Part shown: positions 34,133-42,974 of the stretch, one piece after another
Layout of the letters: each line of letters opens with the position of its first letter
Position numbering within the stretch: position 1 is the stretch's first letter
Assembly: GCF_003265345.1 (NCBI RefSeq)
Contig: NZ_QFWW01000026.1
Coordinates: forward strand, 519,778-583,777
DNA: 64,000 nucleotides
Direction: 5' to 3'
Source: Lentzea terrae
Lineage (GTDB): Bacteria > Actinomycetota > Actinomycetes > Mycobacteriales > Pseudonocardiaceae
The notes under the pieces: generated by a model
Databases searched by the model: none
What the model saw: only the letters and a program-made list of their open reading frames with translations
Told to the model about the DNA's origin: nothing
Translations under genes and position numbers: made by a program

Positions 34133-34141
34133 AGGAGTCTG

Positions 34142-35089
34142 TTACCCGGTGAACTTCGCCAGCGCCTTGGTGAACTCGTAGGTCTGCTGGTTGATACCGC
34201 TGCACGAGGAGCTCATCGCCCCGCAGTTGCCGCGGTCGCGGTTCACGGCCCAGAACGAGACGCGGGCCAGGTGCTTGGAGTTCGCCCACGTCACGATGTC
34301 GCGGAAGTTCTGCGGGGTGACGGTCTCGCCGGTGTCGGTCTTGCCGTTCATCGACGACAGGCCGCTGCGCCGGTACGCCGCGTCGTCCGTGAGTCCGTAG
34401 GTGGCCTTGACGTGGTTCTTCAGGCCGTCGACCGCGCTCTTGGTGTAGGCGAACATGTCGCCGCCGCTGCCCCAGTCGAACGGCATGACGGCCCACGTGT
34501 CGATCGGCGCTCCGAGCTCCTTGGCGCGGGTGACCAGGCGCTTGCCCCACGAGTTCGGGCCGGTGCGGTCGGTCGGCATGGTGATGACCGTCTTCACGCC
34601 AGGGTTGTTCTGCTTGATGATTTTGAGCGCGCCGAGCACGCGGTCCTGCGTGGTGCCGTTCTCGAACTCCTGCGCCTCGATGTCGATGTCGATCGCCTTG
34701 AGGCCGTAGGCGTTGATCACCTTCTGGTAGGCGCCGGCGAGTGCGGTGGCGCTGGAGCACTTCTGCCCGAGCTTGTTGCCGGACCAGCCGCCGATCGACG
34801 GCACCGCGTCGCCACCGGCCGCACGGATGTTGTTGATCAGGGTCTTGTCCGAGCCGTTCAGGTCGCGGGTGCCGTCCCACTTCGGGTTGCAGCCGCCGTC
34901 GCTGAGGATGAACGCGAGGGTGAAGGCCTTGATGCCCGTCTGCTGCATGACCGTGGCGGGGTTGGGCTGACCGCCCCACTGGTAGAGGTACGGAGCCGCG
35001 AGCACCGGGTTGACGGCCGCCTGCGCGGTCGTGGGCAGCAGCATCGCCGCGCAGGTCGCAGCGACAGCGCCGACGAGGAACCGCTTCAT
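34142..35089 (-). CDS. Secreted GH18 chitinase
   Basis: A 315-residue secreted glycoside hydrolase family 18 enzyme. A signal peptide (MKRFLVG to about TTAQA-A, residue 24) is followed by a TIM-barrel domain with the catalytic DxxDxDxE-type motif in KAIDIDIEAQE. It lacks a carbohydrate-binding or fibronectin domain, so it is a small single-domain chitinase acting on chitin or related N-acetylglucosamine polymers outside the cell. The ATG at 35089 follows GGAGGAGAAG; an upstream in-frame ATG would overlap that site. A DasR-like operator lies 72 bp upstream. Confidence 0.85.
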   Translation of the reverse strand: MKRFLVGAVAATCAAMLLPTTAQAAVNPVLAAPYLYQWGGQPNPATVMQQTGIKAFTLAFILSDGGCNPKWDGTRDLNGSDKTLINNIRAAGGDAVPSIGGWSGNKLGQKCSSATALAGAYQKVINAYGLKAIDIDIEAQEFENGTTQDRVLGALKIIKQNNPGVKTVITMPTDRTGPNSWGKRLVTRAKELGAPIDTWAVMPFDWGSGGDMFAYTKSAVDGLKNHVKATYGLTDDAAYRRSGLSSMNGKTDTGETVTPQNFRDIVTWANSKHLARVSFWAVNRDRGNCGAMSSSCSGINQQTYEFTKALAKFTG

Positions 35090-35160
35090 CTTCTCCTCCA
35101 AGACTGCTCGGTCCAGGGCGGCGGAGCTGGCAGCGAGGGGGCTTACAACGTGTTTAAAAA

Positions 35161-35186
35161 TGGACTAGACCACCTGGTTCTGTCAA
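35161..35186 (-). promoter_or_regulatory. DasR-like operator and promoter of the chitinase gene
   Basis: Read on the minus strand, TGGTCTAGTCCA (35161-35172) differs by one base from the DasR consensus TGGTCTAGACCA. A TTGACA -35 box (35181-35186) lies just upstream, which puts the operator in the promoter spacer. DasR is the GntR repressor that frees chitin genes when glucosamine-6-phosphate accumulates. Confidence 0.6.
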
Positions 35187-35264
35187 GAAGGTAGACGAAA
35201 TCCTGCTGTGCTCCGTCCGGCGGGCATGACTGATCTTGTCGGTGCAGCGTGGTGAAATCGAGAC

Positions 35265-38200
35265 GTGGCACTTCCACCTCAGCTCGTCCGCCGGAAGCCG
35301 GAGACGCGCCCGCGTCCCCGGTGGGACGCGGCTGCCCAGCGGGTCTTCGCGCAGTCCGGCTTCCTGCGGGTGCTGGGCGGTCCGGGGACGGGCAAGACGA
35401 CGCTGCTGGCCGAGCTGGCGGCGCACGTCGTGCTGGAGGAGGGGGCCTCACCGGAGAACGTGCTGGTGCTGACCGCGAACCGGCGCGCGTCCGTGGCGTT
35501 GCGCGCGCACATCACGCGGTTGCTCACAGGGCGGTTCTCCACCATCCGCGAGCCGTTGGTGCGGACCGTGCACTCCTACGCGTTCGCGGTGCTGCGCAAC
35601 CAGGCGGTGCTGCTGGGCGAGCCGCCGCCGCGGCTGCTGTCCGGGCCCGATCAGGACGCGATGGTGCGTGAGCTGCTGGCCGGTGACGTCGAGCTGGGCG
35701 CCCTGAAGTGGCCGGAGCGGTTGCGGCCTGCTTTGGAGCTGCCGGGGTTCGCGCACGAGCTGCGCGACCTGCTGTTGCGGGCGGCCGAGCGCGGGCTGGG
35801 CCCGGAGGACCTGATCGAGCTCGGCGAGGAGCACGGCCGCGACGAGTGGGTGGCGGCCGGCCTCTTCGGTCAGCAGTACGAGTCGGTGAACCTGTTGTCC
35901 GGCATGGACTCCGCGACGGCTTTCGCGCCCGCGTACGACGCGGCCGAGCTGGTGTCGTCCGCGTACGCCGCGTTCGTGAACGACGAGGAGCTGCTCTTCG
36001 GTGAGCGGCGGCGGGTGCGGTATCTGCTGGTCGACGACGCGCAGCACCTCGACCCGATGCAGTACTCGCTGATCAGCTCGCTGGGGTCCGGGGCGGCGCG
36101 GTTCGTCCTGGCGGGCGATCCCGACCAGGCGATCTTCACGTTCCGCGGCGCCTCGCCGGAGATCCTGCGGGACGTGCAGGGCGAGACGGTGGTGCTGACC
36201 CAGTCGTTCCGGATGATGCCGGAGATCCGGGACGCGGTGGCGCGGCTGGCCGCTCGGCTGCCCGGTGCTTCTCCCGCGCGCACGGTGTTGCCTGCTGATG
36301 GCGAGGGCTCCGTGCAGGTGCGGCTGCTCGCGTCCTCCGCGCAGGAGGCGACGTGGGTGGCCGACCAGCTGCGCCGCTCCCACCTGGCCGACGAGGTGCC
36401 GTGGTCGCAGATGGCCGTCATCGTGCGTTCGGCGACGTTGTCCTTGCCCGTGCTGCAACGTGCTCTGCTGGCCGCGGGCGTGCCGGTGGCCGTGCCGTCG
36501 GACGAGCTGCCGTTGGCGCAGCAGCCTTCCGTGCGCCCGTTGCTGGCGCTGATCCGTGCCGCGGCCGTGCCGGGTTCGCTGGACGAGGACACGGCGGCGA
36601 TGCTGCTGTCGTCGGCTTATGGCGGTGCGGATCCGTTGGCGCTGCGGCGGTTGCGACGTGGTCTGCGGCGCCTGGAGATGGCTGCGGGAGGTGATCGTCC
36701 GTCCGGCGAGTTGCTGGTCGAGGTGGTGGAGACGGCCGACCGCCTGGCGGCGCTGGAGGACGCGGAGTCGCTGCCCGCGCGGCGGATCTCGCACCTGCTG
36801 TCGTTGGCGCGCAAGGCTGTTTCTGACGGCAAGTCCGTCGAGGTCGTCCTGTGGGACCTCTGGACCGCGACGGGCCTGCAGGACCGCTGGGTGGCGCAGT
36901 CTGCCCGCCGTGGCATGCCGGGCATGCAGGCGGACCGCGACCTCGACGCGATCGTGGCCCTGTTCGAGGCGGCCGCGAAGTACGTCGACCGCCTGCCGGG
37001 CTCTGGCGTGGCGGGCTTCGCGGACTACCTGGAGTCCCAGCGGATCGTCGGCGACACCCTCGCTGCCTCGGCGCCGACCGGTGAGGCGGTGTCCGTCCTG
37101 ACCGCGCACTCCGCGGCCGGCCGCGAGTGGGAAGTCGTTGCCGTGCCGGGAGTTCAGGAGGGCAGCTGGCCCGACCTGCGGCTGCGCGGCACGGTCCTCG
37201 GCGTCGAGCGCATGGTGGACGTGCTGGCGGGCCTCGAACCGTCGGTGTCGGCGGTGGCCCCGATCCTGGCAGAGGAACGCCGGCTGCTGCTGGTGGCCGC
37301 CTCCCGCGCCCGCTCGAAGCTGCTGATCAGCGCTGTGCGCGGTGAGGACGAGCAGCCGTCGCGCTTCCTCGACGAGATCGAGTCTTCCGCTGAGGACGAA
37401 CGCAAGCTGCACCGCCCCCAACGCGGCCTGGTGCTCGCCGAGCTGGTCGGCGAGCTGCGTCGCGTGGTCTGCTCGGACACTGAAGATCCTGATCGTCGTT
37501 CGCGCGCGGCCGCTCAGCTGGCACGGCTGGCCGAGGCTGGAGTGCCCGGCGCGCACCCGGAGTCCTGGTACGGCGTGGCCTCGGTGTCCACTTTGGACGC
37601 GTTGTGGACGGAGGAGCAGAAGGTCAGCGTGACACCGTCGACCATCGAGGTGATCACGAAGTGCCCGCTGCGCTGGGTCGTGGAACGGCACGGCGGTCAG
37701 GACCCGGCCGAGCTGGCCTCGGTCACCGGCACCCTGGTCCACGCCCTCGCTCAAGCGGCAGCCTCGGGTGCGGACTCGGCTCAGCTGCGGGTGAAGCTGG
37801 ACGAGGCCTGGGCGGCCGTGGACGCCGGCGCGCCGTGGTTCTCCCGCCGCGAACGCCTGCGGGTGGAACGCATGCTCGACACGTTCCTGGCCTGGCTGAC
37901 CATGAGCCGCAGCCAGCTGACCCAGGTCGCCGTCGAAGAGGAGATGGTCGTCGAGGTCCCGAAACGCGACGGCGGCCCGTGGCTGCAGGTCCGCGGCCGG
38001 GTCGACCGCCTGGAACACGACGAGGACGGCCGCCCGGTCGTCATCGACATCAAGACGGGCAAGAACCCGGTGTCCCGCGACGCCTCCCAGGAACACCCGC
38101 AGCTGGCCGTCTACCAGCTGGCCACCTCCCTGGGCGGCTTCACCCACATCGGCCTGGGCACCGAACCTGGCGGCGCCCGCCTGCTCTACGTGGCCAAGGA

Positions 38201-38402
38201 GGACAAGAAGACCGGTGCCGTCGAACGCACCCAGGCCCCGCTGGACGAGCAGGGCGTCCGCGCGTGGCTCGAGGTGGTGCAGGGCGCGGCGGAGTCGGTG
38301 CTGGGCCCGGACTACACGGCGCGGGAGAACGCCGACTGCGACCGCTGCCCGGCGCGCACCACGTGCCCGGTGCACCCGTCGGGGCGTCAGGTGAGCGAGT
38401 AG
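35265..38402 (+). CDS. adnA: AdnA: helicase-nuclease subunit of the AdnAB DNA end-resection complex
   Basis: A 1045-residue UvrD-type helicase fused to a RecB-like nuclease, the size of mycobacterial AdnA. The Walker A motif GGPGTGKTT has K44, LLVDDAQHLDPMQ is the Walker B region and LTQSFRM a later helicase motif. The C-terminal nuclease has RGRVDR, VIDIKTGK and QLAVYQ. Cysteines in TKCPLRW and at 1025, 1028 and 1034 form an AddB-like [4Fe-4S] set. With AdnB it resects double-strand breaks. The GTG at 35265 is the only start close enough to leave an N-terminal lead. adnB follows after 145 bp. Confidence 0.9.
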   Translation: MALPPQLVRRKPETRPRPRWDAAAQRVFAQSGFLRVLGGPGTGKTTLLAELAAHVVLEEGASPENVLVLTANRRASVALRAHITRLLTGRFSTIREPLVRTVHSYAFAVLRNQAVLLGEPPPRLLSGPDQDAMVRELLAGDVELGALKWPERLRPALELPGFAHELRDLLLRAAERGLGPEDLIELGEEHGRDEWVAAGLFGQQYESVNLLSGMDSATAFAPAYDAAELVSSAYAAFVNDEELLFGERRRVRYLLVDDAQHLDPMQYSLISSLGSGAARFVLAGDPDQAIFTFRGASPEILRDVQGETVVLTQSFRMMPEIRDAVARLAARLPGASPARTVLPADGEGSVQVRLLASSAQEATWVADQLRRSHLADEVPWSQMAVIVRSATLSLPVLQRALLAAGVPVAVPSDELPLAQQPSVRPLLALIRAAAVPGSLDEDTAAMLLSSAYGGADPLALRRLRRGLRRLEMAAGGDRPSGELLVEVVETADRLAALEDAESLPARRISHLLSLARKAVSDGKSVEVVLWDLWTATGLQDRWVAQSARRGMPGMQADRDLDAIVALFEAAAKYVDRLPGSGVAGFADYLESQRIVGDTLAASAPTGEAVSVLTAHSAAGREWEVVAVPGVQEGSWPDLRLRGTVLGVERMVDVLAGLEPSVSAVAPILAEERRLLLVAASRARSKLLISAVRGEDEQPSRFLDEIESSAEDERKLHRPQRGLVLAELVGELRRVVCSDTEDPDRRSRAAAQLARLAEAGVPGAHPESWYGVASVSTLDALWTEEQKVSVTPSTIEVITKCPLRWVVERHGGQDPAELASVTGTLVHALAQAAASGADSAQLRVKLDEAWAAVDAGAPWFSRRERLRVERMLDTFLAWLTMSRSQLTQVAVEEEMVVEVPKRDGGPWLQVRGRVDRLEHDEDGRPVVIDIKTGKNPVSRDASQEHPQLAVYQLATSLGGFTHIGLGTEPGGARLLYVAKEDKKTGAVERTQAPLDEQGVRAWLEVVQGAAESVLGPDYTARENADCDRCPARTTCPVHPSGRQVSE

Positions 38403-38547
38403 TCGTTGACCTGCGTGTTTCCCGCGTCCGAACACACCGGCCTGGGTGCTGCGAACGCTCGCGGCCCAGGTAGGAAGATGTGTTGGTGACGTTGTTCAGG
38501 ACCTGTGACCGTGCTGTCGCCCCGCGCGACGTGCGGAGAGACGTCAC

Positions 38548-41500
38548 GTGTGGACTGGGTGCCGGATGACCGTCAGTCCGTTCGAGATCGCCGAAGCGCT
38601 CGGGCTCAACAAACCGACCCCCGAGCAGGCTGAGGTCATCGCCGCGCCCACCCAACCGGCGCTGGTCGTGGCCGGTGCCGGCGCGGGCAAGACCGAGACC
38701 ATGGCCGCCCGCGTCGTCTGGCTCGTGGCCAACGGCATCGTGCTGCCGGACCGGGTGCTGGGCCTGACGTTCACCCGCAAGGCCGCGCGCCAGCTCGCCG
38801 ACCGCGTGCGCGCCAGGCTTCGGCGGCTGGGTGGATCGCAACTCCTCGACGAGCTCGATCCCAGCGGCGAGCGCAAGATGGCCGTCCTCACCGGCGAGCC
38901 CGTCGTGCTCACCTACCACGCCTACGCGGGCCGGCTGGTGACCGAGCACGGCCTGCGGCTCCCGGTCGAGCCGGGCGTGCGGCTCCTCACCGAGACGGCG
39001 TCCTGGCAGCTGGCACACCGGGTGGTGTCGACGTGGGCGAAGGACCTCGACACCGACAAGGTCCCCGCGACGATCACCGGATATCTGCTGGCGCTGGCGG
39101 GCGAGCTCGGCGAGCATCTGGTCACGCCGGAAGCGCTGCAGAACCACGCGGACAGGCTTTGCGCGTTGATCGAGAACGCCCCGCGTGCACCGAGGCAGCG
39201 TGACGGGTTGCCGGAGAAGTTGCAGGAGATCGTCCGCGCCCAACGGCTGCGCGTCGCGCTGCTCCCGTTGCTGGAGGGGTACCAGCAGCGCAAGCGGAAG
39301 GAAGCCGCGCTCGACTTCGCCGACCAGATGTCGCTGGCCGCGCAGCTCGCCGCGTTCAAGGAGGTCGCGGAGGGCGAGCGCGAACGGTACGGCGCGGTGT
39401 TGCTGGACGAGTACCAGGACACCGGCCACGCGCAGCGCGTTCTGCTGCGGTCGTTGTTCGGTGAGGGCAAGCCGATGCCGGTCACGTCGGTCGGCGACCC
39501 GGCGCAGGCCATCTACGGCTGGCGCGGTGCTTCGGCCGCGAACCTGCCGCGGTTCGCGGACGACTTCCCGCCCACCAGGAAGTTCGGGCTGCTGACCAGT
39601 TTCCGCAACCCGCCAGAGGTGCTGGAGCTGGCGAACGCGGTGTCGTTGCCGCTGCGGGAAGCCGGGCTGGATGTCGAGGAGCTCAAGGCCCGGCCGGGTG
39701 CCGGCCCGGGCGACGTGCGGCTCGCCCTGCACGAGGACATCCGCCAGGAGCTCGACTGGATGGCGGACAACGTTGCGGCGCAATGGGAAGCGCACCTCGA
39801 CACAGAAGGCGTGCCGCCGACCGCGGCCGTTCTGGTGCGGCGGCGGTCGGACATGGCGGCCATCGCGGTCGCTCTGCGGGAACGCGGGCTACCGGTCGAG
39901 GTCGTCGGCCTGGGCGGGTTGCTGGACGAGCCAGAGGTGCGTGACCTGGTGTCGGCGCTGCGGGTTCTGGTCGATCCGTTGGCGGGCACGGCGGCGACGC
40001 GGCTGCTCACCGGATCGCGCTGGCGACTCGCGGCACGGGATCTGGCTGCTTTGTGGAACCGGGCTCGCGATCTCGCCGGAGTCCAATCACGACAGTCCGT
40101 TGTGGACGATCCGTTGCTCGTGCTGGCGGACGCGCTGCCCGGCGAGCACGCGGAACAGGCCGGCCTGGCCGACGCGCTGGACGATCCAGGCGACCCCGAC
40201 GCGTACTCGCAGGACGGCTACCGGCGAATCAGGCGACTCGGCGGCGAGCTGGCGGCGTTGCGGCGCCGGCTGACCCAGCCGTTGTCCGAACTGGTGGCGG
40301 ACGTGGAACGCACGCTGCTGCTCGACATCGAGGCCATGTCGCGGCCCGGCATGGTCGGCCGGGCGCACCTCGACGCGTTCTCCGACGTCGTCGCGGACTT
40401 CGCGGCAGCCAGTCCGTCGGCGACGCTGCCGTCGTTGCTGGACTACCTCTACGCGGCCGAGCACGCCGAGGACGGACTGGAGCCCGGCGAGGTCGAGGTG
40501 TCCGAGGACCGCGTGCAGATCCTGACCGTGCACTCCGCGAAGGGGCTGGAGTGGCGGATCGTGGCGCTGCCGCACCTGGTGAAGGACGTCTTCCCCGGCC
40601 GCAAGAAGTCGTCGTGCTGGCTGAAAGCGGTCACCGAGCTGCCGGCGGACCTGCGGGGTGACGCACAAGACCTGCCCGAGCTTCGATTGTCGGCCGGATT
40701 CAACCGCAAGGAGGTCGACGAGGCGCTCACGATCCACGCGGAGGAGTTCGAGGACCGCAGGCTCGTCGAGGAACGCCGCCTCTTCTACGTGGGCGTGACG
40801 CGAGCCGAGCACACGCTGTTCATGTCGGGCCACTGGTGGGCAGAGGCGGGCGACAAGCCGAAGGGCCCCTCGGTCTTCCTGCAGGAAATGCACGAGGTCC
40901 TCAGCCGCGACAACCCGCCAGGCGACATCAGCGCGTGGGCGCCCGAACCGGAAGCCGACACCCCGAACCCCCTCGCCGAAGACGTGAAAACGCGTCAGTG
41001 GCCGGCCGACCCGCTAGGCAAGCGCCGCGACGCCGTGGTCGAAGGCGCCGAGATGGTGCTGGCCGCACTCGACGCCCTGCGCAACGCCCCGCCAGAGCCG
41101 CTGCCGCTGATCTTCGACGAGCCTTCCGAGGTGGTCTCCGAGGACTACCCGCCACCAGACGAGCCACCGGACGACGACTTCCCGCCAGAGCCCGAACCGC
41201 TACCGGACGACGTCGTCCCGGACGACCCGGAGATGCCGGAATCGGACGACCCGGAAGGCTGGGCGGCGGACGTGGACGTCCTGCTGGCCGAACGCGCGGC
41301 CTCGATGAACCGCCGCGAACAGGTGGAGCTCCCCGACCACCTGTCGGTCAGCCAACTCGTCGAGCTGGCCAAGGACCCGGACCTGCTGGCCCGCCGCCTC
41401 CGCCGCCCACTCCCGTTCCCGCCGAACCCGCTGGCCCGCCGAGGCACGGCCTTCCACACGTGGCTGGAAAACCGCTTCGGCGCCACGCGACTGCTCGACA

Positions 41501-41916
41501 TCGACGAGCTACCGGGCGCCGGCGACGCCGACGCCGCACCGGACGCCGACCTCGAACGCCTGAAGGAGGCGTTCCTGCAGAGCGCCTGGGCCGACCGAAC
41601 GCCATACGACGTCGAGGTGCCGTTCGAGGCGGAGTTCGACGGAATTTCGGTGCGCGGTCGAATGGACGCCGTCTACAAGGACCCGGACGGCTGGACCGTC
41701 GTCGACTGGAAGACCGGCGCGGTGCCGGAAGCGGACGCCTTGCCCGCGCTGTCGGTGCAGCTCGCGGCGTACCGGCTGGCTTGGGCGGCGTTGGTGGGGG
41801 AGCCGCTGGAACGGGTCCGGGCCGCGTTCCACTACGTGCGGCACGACCACACGTTGCGGCCGGCGGACCTGCTGGACGAGCAGGGGTTGAAGGACCTGAT
41901 CCGGACTGTGGAGTGA
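38548..41916 (+). CDS. adnB: AdnB: helicase-nuclease subunit of the AdnAB complex
   Basis: A 1122-residue UvrD-type helicase-nuclease. The Walker A motif AGAGAGKTE has K48, VLLDEYQDT is the Walker B/II region, VGDPAQAIYGWRGA motif III, and the nuclease has RGRMDAVY, VVDWKTG and SVQLAAYRL. No iron-sulphur cysteines are seen, unlike AdnA. An Asp/Pro/Glu-rich linker of some 50 residues (about 865-915) separates motor and nuclease. GTG at 38548 is chosen because GGAGAG lies seven bases upstream; the ATG at 38566, more like family starts, has no ribosome-binding site. The 145-bp gap after adnA shows no other gene. Confidence 0.9.
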   Translation: MWTGCRMTVSPFEIAEALGLNKPTPEQAEVIAAPTQPALVVAGAGAGKTETMAARVVWLVANGIVLPDRVLGLTFTRKAARQLADRVRARLRRLGGSQLLDELDPSGERKMAVLTGEPVVLTYHAYAGRLVTEHGLRLPVEPGVRLLTETASWQLAHRVVSTWAKDLDTDKVPATITGYLLALAGELGEHLVTPEALQNHADRLCALIENAPRAPRQRDGLPEKLQEIVRAQRLRVALLPLLEGYQQRKRKEAALDFADQMSLAAQLAAFKEVAEGERERYGAVLLDEYQDTGHAQRVLLRSLFGEGKPMPVTSVGDPAQAIYGWRGASAANLPRFADDFPPTRKFGLLTSFRNPPEVLELANAVSLPLREAGLDVEELKARPGAGPGDVRLALHEDIRQELDWMADNVAAQWEAHLDTEGVPPTAAVLVRRRSDMAAIAVALRERGLPVEVVGLGGLLDEPEVRDLVSALRVLVDPLAGTAATRLLTGSRWRLAARDLAALWNRARDLAGVQSRQSVVDDPLLVLADALPGEHAEQAGLADALDDPGDPDAYSQDGYRRIRRLGGELAALRRRLTQPLSELVADVERTLLLDIEAMSRPGMVGRAHLDAFSDVVADFAAASPSATLPSLLDYLYAAEHAEDGLEPGEVEVSEDRVQILTVHSAKGLEWRIVALPHLVKDVFPGRKKSSCWLKAVTELPADLRGDAQDLPELRLSAGFNRKEVDEALTIHAEEFEDRRLVEERRLFYVGVTRAEHTLFMSGHWWAEAGDKPKGPSVFLQEMHEVLSRDNPPGDISAWAPEPEADTPNPLAEDVKTRQWPADPLGKRRDAVVEGAEMVLAALDALRNAPPEPLPLIFDEPSEVVSEDYPPPDEPPDDDFPPEPEPLPDDVVPDDPEMPESDDPEGWAADVDVLLAERAASMNRREQVELPDHLSVSQLVELAKDPDLLARRLRRPLPFPPNPLARRGTAFHTWLENRFGATRLLDIDELPGAGDADAAPDADLERLKEAFLQSAWADRTPYDVEVPFEAEFDGISVRGRMDAVYKDPDGWTVVDWKTGAVPEADALPALSVQLAAYRLAWAALVGEPLERVRAAFHYVRHDHTLRPADLLDEQGLKDLIRTVE

Positions 41917-41927
41917 CCCGGTGCGGC

Positions 41928-42464
41928 TCAGGTGCTCGCGGGTGCGTGCGATTCCTTCAGCACTCGCTCGTACAACACCTCGAGCAGCCACCGGCCGAAG
42001 AGCGAAGGCCCGAACTCGGGCGACCGGTCCTCCGGCGGCACCATCAGGTCCGCCGAGGAGTCGTCCGCGACCACGACGCCGATGCCGTAGTAGTCGAGTT
42101 CGATGTACGACCAGGCCTGCGACTCGTCGGAGCGCGGAAGCAGCACCGCGCAGGGCGCCAGGGTCAGCAGGGTGCCGCACGACTGCAGGGCGCGGTCCGT
42201 GGTCGACTCGCTGACCAGTACGCCGACGAGTTCGACGGCCGCGACGGGTAGGCGGTCGTGGGCCTCTGGCTCGAACCAGGAGCGGAACCAGGACGGGTCG
42301 GCGCGTGGTGGCCAGCCGTTCTGGGTTCGCCACTCGTGGACCTCGGGCAGCAAACGCACCACCGCGGACACCTGCTGGCCCAGCACGGCGACGTCGGGTA
42401 CGACGACTCCGTCCCAGGCGAGCGCGTGCGCGGCGCGTTGAAGAAGCGTTTGCACAGGGCGCAT
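41928..42464 (-). CDS. Uncharacterised protein
   Basis: A 178-residue soluble acidic protein that I do not recognise. It has several aromatic stretches (WFRSWFEPEAHDRLP; WSYIELDYYGIGVVVADD) and no signal peptide or membrane segment. The start ATG at 42464 is preceded by AGGAA. It is convergent with adnB, ending 12 bp from it. The codon pattern on the minus strand is typical of real genes and the plus strand has only shorter, poorer frames here. A nucleic-acid repair role from proximity to adnB would be guesswork. Confidence 0.6.
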   Translation of the reverse strand: MRPVQTLLQRAAHALAWDGVVVPDVAVLGQQVSAVVRLLPEVHEWRTQNGWPPRADPSWFRSWFEPEAHDRLPVAAVELVGVLVSESTTDRALQSCGTLLTLAPCAVLLPRSDESQAWSYIELDYYGIGVVVADDSSADLMVPPEDRSPEFGPSLFGRWLLEVLYERVLKESHAPAST

Positions 42465-42531
42465 CCTAGGGTTCCTCGCGCGGAAAATGACAGCGTTTGC
42501 GGGATACTTGGTTAAGGATTACCCAGGGTGG

Positions 42532-42912
42532 TCATGGGGCCGCTTTGGCCACTTTCCAGGCCCAAGCGACGAGTGGGATCTGCAGCGGCAGGCGACCATA
42601 CGCCAGTGCGCGCGCCTTTGGCGACTTGGAGCGGAAGTCCAGAGCCATTTTCACGTTTGCTGGGAACACCGCGATGAAGAACGCGGCGGCTGCGACGCCG
42701 CCCAGCTTGCGTGTTCGCGGGACCGCCACCGCCGTGGCCAGGGCCAACTCGGCCACGCCCGAGATGTGGGTCCACTGCCGCGGGGTGCCTGGCAGGGTGC
42801 GCGGGACGATCGCGTCGTAGTACTTCGGCCTGGTGAAGTGGGTTGTGCCCGCCAGGCCTAGCAGTGCGGCGAGCGCCCACGCCGACCGCGCTCGGGAACG
42901 GTTCGGTTCCAT
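42532..42912 (-). CDS. DoxX-family membrane protein
   Basis: A 126-residue integral membrane protein with about four hydrophobic helices (ALAALLGLAGTTHF; ISGVAELALATAVAV; GGVAAAAFFIAVFPAN; LPLQIPLVAWAW). The THFTRPKYYDAIVP stretch after the first helix is typical of short DoxX/DoxD-like proteins. Their function is unclear, with links to redox balance and thiosulphate:quinone oxidoreductases in some species. It starts 62 bp from the divergent dipeptidase gene. Confidence 0.8.
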   Translation of the reverse strand: MEPNRSRARSAWALAALLGLAGTTHFTRPKYYDAIVPRTLPGTPRQWTHISGVAELALATAVAVPRTRKLGGVAAAAFFIAVFPANVKMALDFRSKSPKARALAYGRLPLQIPLVAWAWKVAKAAP

Positions 42913-42974
42913 GCCGTCACCCTGTCATGCCTACGCGGCGTAGGCGAGGTGGGGCTGGCCTATTCTCCACGGGC

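Noticed and set aside
35448..38435. Long minus-strand open frame opposite adnA
   Set aside because: The plus strand has all helicase and nuclease motifs; the minus-strand product is low-complexity and Arg/Gln/His-rich.
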